NCBI RefSeq assembly: GCF_016597815.1 | Contig: NZ_VCHA01000007.1 | Coordinates: 1 to 64,000, forward strand | DNA: 64,000 bases | Direction of reading: 5' to 3' | Source of the DNA: Marinobacter sp. DY40_1A1 | Lineage (GTDB): Bacteria; Pseudomonadota; Gammaproteobacteria; Pseudomonadales; Oleiphilaceae | Shown here: positions 10,197 through 20,300 of the stretch, piece by piece | How positions within the stretch are numbered: position 1 is the first letter of the stretch | Layout of the letters: each line of letters starts with the position of its first letter | The notes under the pieces: generated by a model | Database searches by the model: none | What the model saw: only the letters and a program-made list of their open reading frames with translations | What the model was told of the DNA's origin: nothing | Translations under genes and position numbers: made by a program

Positions 10197-11030
10197 ATGA
10201 GATCAGGTGTTCGTTTATTGCTACTTTCAACACTGGTTGTGCTGATCAGTGCCTGCGCCTCTAAAGGGCCAGAGGAAGTGCTTCCGGAAAAAACCTATTA
10301 TGATAATGCGCGCCAGGCAATGAACTCCGGCAACTTCAATGAAGCCGAACGAAATCTTGACTCCCTGGAGACCTACTACCCTTTCGGCCGGTACGCGGAA
10401 CAGGCTCAGCTTGACCTCATATATGCCCGCTACCAAAACCTGGATCTTGAAGGCTCCAGAGCTGCTGCAGACCGCTTCCTACGTCTGAACCCTCAAAGTG
10501 ATCACGCGGATTACGCACTCTACATGCGCGGGTTCGCCTCGTATAACCTGGATATCGGCCTGGCCGCTCGCTACTTTGCAATTGACGTTGCTGCCCGGGA
10601 TGCCGGGGAGCAGCTCCAGTCTTTCCGTGACTTCAGTGAACTGTTGAACCGTTATCCGGAAAGCGAATACGCAGCAGACGCTCGCCAGCGCATGATCGCC
10701 GTTCGCAACCGCATGGCGGAACTGGAACTTCACGCGGCGCGCTATTACATCAAGCGGGAAGCCTATGTGGCAGCCAACAACCGGGCACGCTACATCGCAG
10801 AGAACTATCCTACATCACCCGCGGTTGAAGAAGCTCTGATTATCCTCGCAGAAACTTTTGATTTTCTGAAATTCAAAAAAGGGTCTCAGGACGCTATCGC
10901 TCTGCTGCGACAGAACTTCCCCGAAAGCGACGCCTTCAACAGCGATGGCGAGTTTGAAGCCAACTTGCTGAAACGCGAAAACCGCTCACTCTCCAGCGTG
11001 GTTACCTTCGGGATTCTGGGCGACGAATAA
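10197..11030 (+). CDS. bamD: Outer membrane protein assembly factor BamD
   Basis: Essential lipoprotein of the BAM complex that inserts beta-barrel proteins into the outer membrane. The 277-residue precursor has a short signal peptide ending in a lipobox (LISAC; lipid-attached Cys about residue 19), and then TPR-type repeats visible as recurrent helical pairs such as YYDNARQAMNSGNFNEAERN and YAEQAQLDLIYARYQNLD. The reading frame is open upstream to 10062, but only the ATG at 10197 puts the signal peptide at the N-terminus and follows the promoter. It converges with nadE, 12 bp between stops. Confidence 0.96.
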   Translation: MRSGVRLLLLSTLVVLISACASKGPEEVLPEKTYYDNARQAMNSGNFNEAERNLDSLETYYPFGRYAEQAQLDLIYARYQNLDLEGSRAAADRFLRLNPQSDHADYALYMRGFASYNLDIGLAARYFAIDVAARDAGEQLQSFRDFSELLNRYPESEYAADARQRMIAVRNRMAELELHAARYYIKREAYVAANNRARYIAENYPTSPAVEEALIILAETFDFLKFKKGSQDAIALLRQNFPESDAFNSDGEFEANLLKRENRSLSSVVTFGILGDE

Positions 11031-11042
11031 CACCCCGCCCGG

Positions 11043-12707
11043 TCAATTGCCGCTTTTCCATCCACTGGTGATGGGATAGCGGCGATCTTTGCCAAACCCG
11101 CGCTCAGTAATGCGAATGCCAATAGGTGCCTGGCGGCGCTTGTATTCGTTGAGGTCCACCAAACGGACAACACGGGTAACATCCGCCGGATCAAAGCCCT
11201 CCGCAATAATCGCATCCGCACTGAAATCCCGCTCTACATACAAGTTCAGGATCTTATCCAGCACATCGTAACCTGGAAGATTGTCTTCATCTTTCTGGTC
11301 CGGGGCCAACTCCGCCGAAGGTGGCCGCGTAATGACTCGCTCGGGAATCACCGGAGAGACGGAGTTGCGATACCAGGCAAGACGGAAGACCAGTGTTTTG
11401 GGAACATCCTTGAGCACATCAAAACCGCCCGCCATATCGCCATAAAGGGTTGAGTAGCCTACCGCCAACTCACTCTTGTTACCGGTGGTCAGTACCAGGG
11501 ATCCAAATTTATTGGAAAGCGACATGAGCATAACGCCGCGAATACGGGCTTGCAGATTTTGCTCGGTGGTATCGACCGCTGTGCCCTCAAACGGCTCCGC
11601 CAAAGCAGTCATAAAGGATTCATACATAGGCTCGATCGAGTAAACATCATACTGAACGCCCATGGCCACCGCCTGAGCCTCCGCATCCTCCAGACTGATA
11701 TCCGATGTATATCTGAAAGGCATCATGACAGCGCGAACACGCTTCGGCCCCAGTGCATCCACCGCCACAGCCAGAGCAACAGCAGAATCTATACCGCCAG
11801 AGAGGCCAAGCACCACAGACTTGAAACCATTCTTGTTCACATAGTCTCGAACACCTGCTACCAGTGCGCTATACACGTTTTCTTCAAGGGTGGGCTCTAT
11901 GGGCAGGGGCTGGGAGACCGGCTGACAGTGATGCTCACACAGGAAATCCACCGAAAACAGACCCTCGGCGAATTGAGGGGTTTGTACTGCCAGGGAGCCG
12001 GAATGATCGTAGACCATTGAGCCACCATCAAACACCAGTTCGTCTTGAGCTCCCACCAGGTTGGCGTAAACAATGCTCACCCGGTTATCCCGGGATTTGC
12101 GCTCAAGTAACGCTTTTCTTCGGGCCTGCTTGTCGATGTCATAGGGTGATGCATTCAGATTAATAATTAGCCGTGCGCCCGCAGCCGCAGAGTCTTCAAC
12201 AGGCCCGTCTGACCAAATATCCTCACAAACAGTCAGGCCAACCGGCACACCACAGATATCGACTACAACAGCACCCTCACCTTCGGCAAAGTACCGTTTC
12301 TCATCAAACACCTGATAATTTGGCGGGAACCGCTTGAAGTAATGCCCTGTTATTTCGCCGCCCTCAATCACTACCGCGGCGTTGAAAAGCCTGCCATCCT
12401 TCCGAAACGGAAGACCAACAACAATGGCTGCCCCCAGATCTGCACCTTGCAGGCGCCCTAAAGCCTCATTTACCCGAAGATCCATACTGGGCCGAAGCAA
12501 CAAGTCTTCCGGCGGATACCCGGTAATACAGAGCTCCGGGAAGACAACAATGTCGGCTTCTTGTTCGGCGTAGGCACGCTTTGCTGCCTCAATGATCCGA
12601 CCGGTGTTTCCTGGAATATCCCCCACAAGAAAATCCAACTGCGCCATCACTACCCGCAGGTTACGGGGGGATGAAGGTGAAAACGGGGTGTTCCCGGAAA
12701 CAGACAT
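11043..12707 (-). CDS. nadE: Glutamine-dependent NAD+ synthase
   Basis: Last step of NAD synthesis: amidates nicotinic acid adenine dinucleotide using ammonia from glutamine. The 554-residue protein is the two-domain form. The N-terminal nitrilase-like glutaminase has FPELCITGYPPEDLL (catalytic Glu), a Lys near KRFPPNYQVFDE and the nucleophilic Cys in GLTVCEDIW. The C-terminal synthetase has the PP-loop GLSGGIDSAV and LTTGNKSELAVGYSTLYGDM. The ATG at 12707 has a strong AGGAG site 7 nt away, better than ATGs at 12728 or 12758. It is divergent from pilS, with 93 bp between starts. Confidence 0.95.
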   Translation of the reverse strand: MSVSGNTPFSPSSPRNLRVVMAQLDFLVGDIPGNTGRIIEAAKRAYAEQEADIVVFPELCITGYPPEDLLLRPSMDLRVNEALGRLQGADLGAAIVVGLPFRKDGRLFNAAVVIEGGEITGHYFKRFPPNYQVFDEKRYFAEGEGAVVVDICGVPVGLTVCEDIWSDGPVEDSAAAGARLIINLNASPYDIDKQARRKALLERKSRDNRVSIVYANLVGAQDELVFDGGSMVYDHSGSLAVQTPQFAEGLFSVDFLCEHHCQPVSQPLPIEPTLEENVYSALVAGVRDYVNKNGFKSVVLGLSGGIDSAVALAVAVDALGPKRVRAVMMPFRYTSDISLEDAEAQAVAMGVQYDVYSIEPMYESFMTALAEPFEGTAVDTTEQNLQARIRGVMLMSLSNKFGSLVLTTGNKSELAVGYSTLYGDMAGGFDVLKDVPKTLVFRLAWYRNSVSPVIPERVITRPPSAELAPDQKDEDNLPGYDVLDKILNLYVERDFSADAIIAEGFDPADVTRVVRLVDLNEYKRRQAPIGIRITERGFGKDRRYPITSGWKSGN

Positions 12708-12800
12708 ACTTTGGCTCCTGTAACTCATTGCCACGAAAAGGCTATTATACCCTCCCAAAGACCCGGATTTCTTCCGCTCGACAACGGATTTCCAAAAACC

Positions 12801-14441
12801 ATGGCTACAGACTCGGTATCAGCAGTCAAGACCGGCAAACGATCCCCGGGGATCCAACAGGCCAAGCTATTCCGCATCTACAATCATTATCGGGTTGTAA
12901 TCAGCCTGATGCTGGTGGCACTGCTGTTTGTTGAACCGGTTAATTTTGACACCCGCTTTCGGTTCCTTGACTACTACCAGTTTGGAGTGATGGGTTATTT
13001 TGCTTTAAACGGCTTTCTTGCATTCATCATGCTCGCAGGCTTTCAGCCGCGGCAGCAGCACATCACGATATCTATTCTTCTGGATATCCTGATCATGCAC
13101 GGGCTGTTATTTGCCAGCACGGGCATCACCAGCGGCTTGGCTAATCTTGTGATCATCTCGGTTGCAGCGGGTAATATTCTTACACCCAGCAGAATGGGCA
13201 CCTTCTACGCAGCTCTTGCCGCAATTTGCTCACTCGGTATTTCAGGCTGGGCGATTCTGACTGTTGATGGGAACGGCGATGACATAGTCCGCGCCGGCTC
13301 CTTCGGCATTCTGTACTTTGCGGCCGCATTCGTTCTACAAAACATTTCTCGGAGAATGATGCGCAGCGAAGCGCTCGCCACCAGCCGCGCCAAGAGCATT
13401 GTAGAGTTGGAGCAGATCAACCAACAGATTATTCAGCGCATGCGTACCGGCATTCTTGTGCTCGATCGATATGGGCAGGTGAGGCTCGCAAACGCTGCTG
13501 CAGAGGAGTTACTTTTCGGAATCCCAACAGATCTAGCCCGACACACCACGCGCTCCCGAACCCTTCCCCAGGCGCTGAAATCGGGGCTGGACGCTTGGCT
13601 AAAGCACCCTGAAATGCGCACAAAACCGTTTCAACCGGCGCCTACCTCGCCACTTTTACAGGTAAGCTTCACCCAGCTTGATCAGGAACCCGGGGAACAG
13701 ATTCTTGTATTTATTGAAGATATGAGCAAAGTGACCCAGCAGGCACAGCAAATGAAACTGGCCTCTCTGGGGCGCCTGACTGCAGGCATTGCTCACGAAA
13801 TTCGCAACCCGCTTGGCGCCATAAGCCACGCGGCCCAACTAATGGAAGAGTCGCCTCACCTTGATGCAAGCGACCTGCAAATGCTGGACATAATCCAGCG
13901 ACACTCTCGGCGGGTCAATGGCATTATAGAAAACGTTCTCAGTCTCTCCCGGCGCAGACCAGCAAATGCGGATTTGGTTGATGTGGCCACGTGGCTGGAA
14001 GAGTATCGGGCTGACTTTCTGCAGACTCAGAAAGAATCCGACCCACCTACCGATGTAGTTTTAAGCATTGAACCGCACATTCCCGATGCGCGATTTGATA
14101 AAAGCCAGATTGAGCAGGTACTGGTAAACTTGTGTGACAACGGTTTGCGGTACAGCCAGCAGCACTCTGGCGAACGAAGGATCGAGCTACGCGCGGGAGC
14201 CACTGCTGATGGAGAGCGCACCTATTTGGATGTGAGGGACTTTGGCCCCGGCATAGCTCCTGAATTCAGCCATTCAGTTTTCGAGCCATTTTATACAACG
14301 GACAAAGGTGGTACTGGCCTCGGGCTTTATCTGGCCCGAGAACTGTGCGAGGCTAACCAAGCCCACTTGTCCTTGATCGAAGACGATCAACCCGGCTGCT
14401 GTTTTCGTATCACCTTTGCCCACCCGGGGCGAATGATCTGA
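12801..14441 (+). CDS. pilS: Type IV pilus sensor histidine kinase PilS
   Basis: Membrane sensor of the PilS/PilR pair that controls pilin transcription. The 546-residue protein has six predicted membrane helices (residues about 25-190), a linker with a PAS-like segment (MRTGILVLDRYGQVRLANAAAE split across about 213-240), then the DHp domain with the phospho-acceptor His332 in GIAHEIRNPLGAISHA. The HATPase domain has the N box VLVNLCDNGLRYS, G1 DFGPGI and G2 GGTGLGLYLAREL. The ATG at 12801 lacks a strong ribosome site, so the start is moderately certain. It is followed by pilR after 20 bp. Confidence 0.93.
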   Translation: MATDSVSAVKTGKRSPGIQQAKLFRIYNHYRVVISLMLVALLFVEPVNFDTRFRFLDYYQFGVMGYFALNGFLAFIMLAGFQPRQQHITISILLDILIMHGLLFASTGITSGLANLVIISVAAGNILTPSRMGTFYAALAAICSLGISGWAILTVDGNGDDIVRAGSFGILYFAAAFVLQNISRRMMRSEALATSRAKSIVELEQINQQIIQRMRTGILVLDRYGQVRLANAAAEELLFGIPTDLARHTTRSRTLPQALKSGLDAWLKHPEMRTKPFQPAPTSPLLQVSFTQLDQEPGEQILVFIEDMSKVTQQAQQMKLASLGRLTAGIAHEIRNPLGAISHAAQLMEESPHLDASDLQMLDIIQRHSRRVNGIIENVLSLSRRRPANADLVDVATWLEEYRADFLQTQKESDPPTDVVLSIEPHIPDARFDKSQIEQVLVNLCDNGLRYSQQHSGERRIELRAGATADGERTYLDVRDFGPGIAPEFSHSVFEPFYTTDKGGTGLGLYLARELCEANQAHLSLIEDDQPGCCFRITFAHPGRMI

Positions 14442-14461
14442 CATGGAACTCTAACGACAAG

Positions 14462-15835
14462 ATGACCACTCATACTGCGCTGATTGTTGATGATGAACCG
14501 GATATCCGGGATCTTCTTGAGATTACCCTTACCCGCATGGGTATAGAAACCCTGACCGCTCCCGATATTACCAGCGCACTCAAATTGCTGGAAAACCATA
14601 GCCCACAGCTTTGCCTGACAGACATGAACCTGCCAGATGGTAACGGCATAGAACTAGTGCAATGGATCCAGAAACATAAGCCAGCCACACCGGTAGCCGT
14701 CATCACGGCCTATGGCAGCATGGACACAGCCATCGAGTCGCTCAAGGCTGGTGCATTCGATTTCGTTTCCAAGCCGGTTGAGTTGTCGAGACTCAGAGAA
14801 CTGGTAAACAGCGCACTTAAACTTACCAAAACCGAGCCAGACGCTGACGATGTTTCGGATGAGCCGGGGCTTCTGCTTGGCAACTCCTCGCAGATAAAGA
14901 AACTCAGGAACCAGACTCGCAAACTCGCCAGAAGCCAGGCACCGGTGTTTATCAACGGTGAATCCGGCAGCGGTAAAGAACTCGTGGCCCGTATGATTCA
15001 CTTACAGGGCCCGCGCAGCGACGGCCCTTTTATAGCCGTTAACTGTGGCGCCATTCCTTCCGAGCTGATGGAAAGTGAGTTTTTCGGGCATAAAAAAGGC
15101 AGCTTTACAGGCGCCGTTGATAACAAGGACGGACTCTTTCGCTCTGCAAACGGCGGCACGCTGTTTTTGGATGAAGTGGCCGACCTGCCACTGGCCATGC
15201 AAGTAAAACTGCTGAGAGCCATTCAGGAAAAGGCCGTGCGGCCGGTAGGTGATACCAAAGAACTGCCCGTCGACATACGCTTGCTGAGCGCGACCCACCA
15301 AAACCTGGCGGAACTGGTTCAGGAGGGAACCTTTCGACAGGATTTGTTTTACCGGATTAACGTGATTGAGTTAGCAGTGCCTCCCCTTCGGGATCGCAAA
15401 GATGATATCGAATTACTGGCAAACCACATTCTTGAGCGCATTGCGCGGGAATATGAATGTGATGCAGCTACCCTCAGCCATGACGCCATAGACAGACTCA
15501 AAGAGCATGACTTTCCCGGCAACGTAAGGGAGCTGGAGAACATACTTGAACGGGCCTTTACCCTGTGTGATGCAGACCAGATAAATGCCTCTGACCTGCA
15601 CCTTGGCGGAGGCATGGCTTCTGATGGATCACCATCTCCCGGCATATCTGAGGCTTGCCCATCCTTAGTGCCGGATGGCGATATTGACCTGGAGGGCTAT
15701 CTTGAATCCATTGAGCGCCAGGCTATTGAGAAGGCGTTAGAGGCGACCCGCTGGAACAAGACGGCGGCGGCGAAGAAACTGGGAATCAGTTTTCGGGCGT
15801 TGAGGTATAGGTTGAAGAAGTTGGGGATGGAGTGA
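14462..15835 (+). CDS. pilR: Type IV pilus sigma54-dependent response regulator PilR
   Basis: NtrC-family activator of pilin genes with sigma54-RNA polymerase. The 457 residues hold an N-terminal receiver domain with acidic pocket VDDEPD and phospho-acceptor Asp54 in LTDMNLPDG. The AAA+ domain has Walker A GESGSGKE (about 166-173), the sigma54 contact loop GSFTGA (Ser in place of the usual Ala) and Walker B GGTLFLDEVADLP. A C-terminal Fis-type helix-turn-helix ends in AAAKKLGISFRALRYRLKKL. The main PilR target, pilA, is not in the window. fimT follows on the same strand after 85 bp. Confidence 0.95.
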   Translation: MTTHTALIVDDEPDIRDLLEITLTRMGIETLTAPDITSALKLLENHSPQLCLTDMNLPDGNGIELVQWIQKHKPATPVAVITAYGSMDTAIESLKAGAFDFVSKPVELSRLRELVNSALKLTKTEPDADDVSDEPGLLLGNSSQIKKLRNQTRKLARSQAPVFINGESGSGKELVARMIHLQGPRSDGPFIAVNCGAIPSELMESEFFGHKKGSFTGAVDNKDGLFRSANGGTLFLDEVADLPLAMQVKLLRAIQEKAVRPVGDTKELPVDIRLLSATHQNLAELVQEGTFRQDLFYRINVIELAVPPLRDRKDDIELLANHILERIAREYECDAATLSHDAIDRLKEHDFPGNVRELENILERAFTLCDADQINASDLHLGGGMASDGSPSPGISEACPSLVPDGDIDLEGYLESIERQAIEKALEATRWNKTAAAKKLGISFRALRYRLKKLGME

Positions 15836-15920
15836 GTTTCAGGCTATTCTAAGCACTTAAAGACGGCGATACGCAGGATGCGATCGCTATATAACCCTTA
15901 AGACATGGACGTTGAAAAAA

Positions 15921-16478
15921 ATGATTATACGGAATTCTCGCGGGTTTTCGCTTTTGGAGTTAGTGATTGTGGTGGCAATCGCAGCAGTTCTTGTAAACAT
16001 AGCACTCCCCTCATTAACATCTCTTATAAATAGCCAAGAGCGTAGAGGTGCATTACACGACTTGATGGGCGTGTTTGCTTTTGCCCGCCAACACGCTGTG
16101 ATGAATGGAGCCATTGTCACAGTCTGTCCGCTTGATGCAACCAATTCTTGCGGCAGGGATTGGAATAGTGATATTCATGCTTTTCTGGATCCTGACAACA
16201 CCAGAACACTCAACTCAAACGAAAACCTTCTCAGGACCATCTCACCTAATGGCAGTGGACGCTTAGTGACCCGTTCGCTAAGCCGAAGCTTCTTTCAATT
16301 CAGACCGACCGGGTTCGCCCACAGCGATTTGGGCAACATCACTTGGTGCCCGGAATCCGGAGACAGCAGGCTGGCAGGTCAAGTTATTATCAGTAGGGGT
16401 GGTCGAGTAAGAATCGCCAAGGATACCAATAACGATGGTATCCCTGAGGATTCAAGAGGCCGTCCACTGCGCTGCTAG
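15921..16478 (+). CDS. fimT: Type IV pilus minor pilin, FimT/GspH type
   Basis: Minor pilin; family members prime pilus assembly, and FimT proteins can bind DNA in natural transformation. The ATG at 15921 gives a normal 8-residue prepilin leader, MIIRNSRG, cut before FSLLELVIVV by PilD, with Glu5 of the mature protein present. A TTG at 15912 would add three residues. The 185-residue protein then has a GspH-like domain with four to five Cys. The C-terminus carries DTNNDGIPED, which looks like a calcium-binding loop, ending RGRPLRC. Unlike the other minor pilins it sits on the plus strand behind pilR and converges with pilE with only 3 bp between stops. Confidence 0.85.
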   Translation: MIIRNSRGFSLLELVIVVAIAAVLVNIALPSLTSLINSQERRGALHDLMGVFAFARQHAVMNGAIVTVCPLDATNSCGRDWNSDIHAFLDPDNTRTLNSNENLLRTISPNGSGRLVTRSLSRSFFQFRPTGFAHSDLGNITWCPESGDSRLAGQVIISRGGRVRIAKDTNNDGIPEDSRGRPLRC

Positions 16479-16481
16479 TTT

Positions 16482-16940
16482 TTACCAGCAGTCAGCTAGC
16501 GCCGCCGATTTGGCCCCAGTCTGCGTGAGACCCATGGTACCGCAACGATCGTTAGACTGAGCCCCTGTCGGAACAGCCCGTAATGCAAAGGTGTTTTGCG
16601 TTACGGCGGCCGTAAAGCTCAAATTGTAAAATGTTGTGCCGTTGCGAGGAGACCGAGTGAACGGCAACACCGGCTGGGCCAGAGGGGACCCTTCAAGGTA
16701 AGAGAAATCAGCGGCATATTGCCTTTCCATCCACTGCGCAAGCTCCATCAGGTCTGCCTGTGCCGCAGCCCTGCGGGCCTGTCGAACATTCTCCGTGTAC
16801 GACGGGTAAGCAACAGCAGCTATGATGCCAATGATTGCGACAACAATCATCAGCTCGATCAGCGTAAATCCTGCCGAACGGCTAGAACGGCTAGAACGGC
16901 TAGAACGGCTAGAACGGACTGAATATAAGTGCGTGTTCAA
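16482..16940 (-). CDS. pilE: Type IV minor pilin PilE with repeat-expanded leader
   Basis: Minor pilin of the fimU-pilV-pilW-pilX-pilY1-pilY2-pilE operon. Mature protein starts FTLIELMIVVAIIGIIAAVA (Glu5 present) with the processing Gly just before it, and has a C-terminal Cys pair (RCGTMG and the final DCW) that would form the D-region disulfide. It starts with TTG at 16940, overlapping the pilY2 stop (TTGA) behind an AAGGAG site; no later start codon precedes the processing site. The leader is therefore 24 residues, against the usual 5-10, because of an Arg-Ser-Ser repeat. Which PilE-like minor pilin it equals in other species is inferred from gene order. Confidence 0.88.
   Translation of the reverse strand: MNTHLYSVRSSRSSRSSRSSRSAGFTLIELMIVVAIIGIIAAVAYPSYTENVRQARRAAAQADLMELAQWMERQYAADFSYLEGSPLAQPVLPFTRSPRNGTTFYNLSFTAAVTQNTFALRAVPTGAQSNDRCGTMGLTQTGAKSAALADCW
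16876..16920. repeat. Nine-base in-frame tandem repeat in the pilE leader
   Basis: Plus-strand unit GAACGGCTA, four exact copies (16876-16911) plus six matching bases of a fifth. On the minus strand it encodes Arg-Ser-Ser repeats in the PilE leader peptide. Unit length is a multiple of three, so copy number can change without loss of frame. Confidence 0.95.
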
Positions 16941-17281
16941 AGCGTATCTACTCCTTTCAGCACCAGACGTCCACTCTCACCTTCAGGCTCAGACATCACG
17001 TTCATCAGGCGCTGCCCTTCACGCAAAACAGCAGTTGCTCCACCTGCTGAAATCGCCTGGCCGTTGATAATGACGGAGCCTTCCAGGAAGTACTCTCGAT
17101 CATCTATCACCACCCTTCCCTGCTTGGGATAGATTGCATCCAGAACTGCAGCTTGCTCTAGCCCTTCGGTATCAGAATCGTTATAACCGCGAACACCTTT
17201 ATGCTCCCCGTCCTGTGCCATGGAGCCTAAGCTCCAAGCACCCAGTGACATAGCAACTATGGTCAAAAGCAATACTCTCAT
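16937..17281 (-). CDS. pilY2: PilY2-like small periplasmic protein
   Basis: Small protein of the minor-pilin operon, 114 residues, almost the length of Pseudomonas PilY2 and in the same place between pilY1 and pilE. It has a signal peptide (MRVLLLTIVAMSLGAWSLGS, cleavage near MAQ). The rest is soluble and includes RVVIDDREYFLEGSVIINGQ, a beta-rich stretch resembling a small OB-like or sandwich fold (inference). The ATG at 17281 has a GAGGG site 8 nt away; a longer frame to 17329 would overlap pilY1. Its stop overlaps the pilE start. Role in pilus biogenesis is inferred from context only. Confidence 0.7.
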   Translation of the reverse strand: MRVLLLTIVAMSLGAWSLGSMAQDGEHKGVRGYNDSDTEGLEQAAVLDAIYPKQGRVVIDDREYFLEGSVIINGQAISAGGATAVLREGQRLMNVMSEPEGESGRLVLKGVDTL

Positions 17282-17325
17282 GCTGTTACCCTCTGGTTCT
17301 TTGTCGGCGACGCTTTCTACCAGCC

Positions 17326-20300
17326 TCACTCATTAATCAGCTCGTTCCAACCTCGGCGCCCAGCGTTAACTACGGCTCCGCTAAGTGGGGGGATTTCTAC
17401 CACGTCTACAGGGTCTTTACTGTTGCTGCCTGGAGTGAAGCGGAAATTGCCCAATATAGTTGATTGGTTAGGGAGCCCACTGCTTTGATAACCCGCAACT
17501 TTGGCTCCAAACTTGAGGAAGGCACGTTTTTCCGGCGTCAGTCCATCAAGCCCAAGCGACATCAGCCAACCACTACCGCCGCCCAAGCAAGGGTTTTGAT
17601 CTGGAATCATCGTATTCAAATACAAAAATTCACCTCGTACCTGCGGACTAACAACAGCCCTTTCCCCACTAACTGGCAAGTCAACATACCACCCTTTGGC
17701 TGTTGCGAAATCCATCTTGCCACCGGTTGAATATCGCACTTTTGCTGTAGTTGAACCAGATACGGTCAGTGTTCCCTCTGTGATACTGCGGGATTCCAGA
17801 GTGGCGCGAGTTAACCCGGAGGTCCCTTTATCCCATACACCATATACAGATTGAGTCTTGTTGGACGTAACGTCATCAGATTCAAGATACTGGCCAGTTC
17901 CGAAATAAACCATCAAGTTCGGCATATTCCCCGCTCTCGGCATGGTTTTGTTCGCCGCCACAGCTGGCGCCGCGGTAATCGCCTGATTTGCTTGAGTAGT
18001 GAACAAAGGCTGTGCTAAAGAACCCGTATTATACGATGAAGCCCAAGAACCAGAACTGCTCAGGTTAGCAACCCACAAATTGCCATCCAAATCGCCGGCA
18101 TAAACACGGTCTACGAGGTAGTCACCTGTTGTATCCAGAGCCGTTAATGGCGATAGACCGTCCCCACCAGATTTAAACTCAACATAGCGGACATCATCAT
18201 TATCCCAGGTTCCATCCATGCCACCTTCAATATCAAGCATGAAGAACCCGGTGCTAGCTGTAGCTGAGTTATACCCGTTAGACACAAAAGCCGTCCAGCG
18301 TGTGTCTGTCCCCCACTTGGTCAAGCCAATCACGGGTGCCTGGGTTACATAGCCCATCTTCGCATTATCAGTGCCAGCGAACTCCCAGAGCACAATTTTC
18401 TCTGCGTTTGCCTCTGTGAATTCTGTAGGGTCCGTAACATCCAGTGCAAAAATACCCTTTGCTCCTGCTCTGCCCCCACCAACAATAATACTTCTCCAGT
18501 CCTCATCTGAGGTTAATGTGCCATCAGCCTTCTTGCCTTTGGTAAAGATATCCTGCTGCCGTATTTCCAGATCCACATAGTATCGATGCTGATATCCCGG
18601 ATCTGTCAGGAAATGCAAACCCGCATTAGCATCTGTTGAGTTGTAAACAAAGCCAGGGATATAGGCGAGTACCTCATTCCCACCAGTCTCAGTTCCATTG
18701 AAACCATGGAGCATGCCATCGTTCGAACCGGTATATACAACTGGAGCACGAGACTTTGCACTTGCCGCAAAATCAGAGAAGCGGTTAGTCGCAGAACCGA
18801 AAGGCTCAGCGTCTGGCCATATTGCTCGAGGCTCACCAACAAATTCCGGTGAGGAGTTAACGATTGACCCCAAGCGACTTCCCCGCTTACGCCAGCCCGC
18901 AGTACCATCCAGAGAAATATCACCGCGAATGTACTCAAGCCTCTGCTCTGCCTCTGTGTCACTTACAGAGCCATACTTGAGATCGTTTTTCTGTGCGGTT
19001 GACAAATTTGCCCCCCAGCGGAAGCCTTTGGCCCCATTACCGTAAGTAATAATTACACGGTCATCTGCTGATAAATCGCGATTGTCCAGAATCGTTCTAG
19101 CAGACCAGCCGTTGCCATTTTTAACTGCATCATTGATATCTGGAACGACCGGAGAGTTAGTACCACCCAGCTTTGCCGCTTTGAGATCGCCCGTCCAGCC
19201 ATTGGGATCAAACTGGGAGGCAAAGATCAGTGCACCTTGCTGGAAAGACGAAACGTCAAATTCAACCGCCGTTGATGACCCAGCTTCAGCAATTATTGCA
19301 TTTACGGTTCCCGAGAGTTCCTTTGCAAACTTTTCAGGATCTGCTGCGCTAAAGAACCCACCCCTGCCATTAACCGCCGCATGCAGCATGTCATTAACTG
19401 TGTTTTCGGCATCCGAACCGGCCCACCAGTCAACCTTGCTGCCGCTTTCTATAGCTTTAAACGCATCGACTGGATCAACAGAGCCCTCTACACCCAGGCC
19501 CACAGTGTAGGTCACCATATGCTGCCAGAACGCCGGGTTTTTGTTCGAGGTTGGAACATAGTTGTTTATATCCGTCCTCAGATCACGCTTCCAAAAATAC
19601 ATGGCCACATCGGCAAGAGTTCCCTCCCCTTTTCCTTCTCCATCTTTGAACGGATCACCAGCTACATACTTGAACGAATCGCCTCTGTTATTAGTGATTT
19701 CAGAGCCATCTTTATCATCCGCTTCGTAAACACTGGAACGCGGATCGCTACCGTTGTAATACCCATCTGACATCAAAATCGTATAGGCAAGACGGCATTC
19801 CCTGACAGGGTTAGTGCTGCTCACAGACTTCTCAGGGTCATCAGACCAGGCACGCTCGCTGCGCTCGTAGTACCTTCCAGCACCTTCCAGAGCACGCCGG
19901 AGCGGGGTCCCACCATTTGCGGGGGCAACATACAGCCAGTCAAGAAACTGCTTTCTCCTCGCCGAGCTATATTCCCTTACTCCCTCTTCGACAGCCCGAA
20001 TGTTTGTCGCGTCATCAATTTTGTTCTCGTCTCCATCATCGTAGTTGATGCGCCCCCAGCCAAGCCGGAAGTTTGTAGGAAGACCATAGAACGCAGCGCT
20101 GATACCTGCTCTCGATGCCTTTACACGGGTGTTATAATAGGAGTACCAATTTGCAAAGTTCTGTTTCTCGGCAGCTGATAGGTCATTGACAGAAACGTGA
20201 TTATAACAGGCAGCCTGCAGGGGGTTCGCATCACATGATGATGAGCTGTTAAAAGTCCAATAAAACCCACCTCCTTCGACGTAATAACTTCTTATACGAA

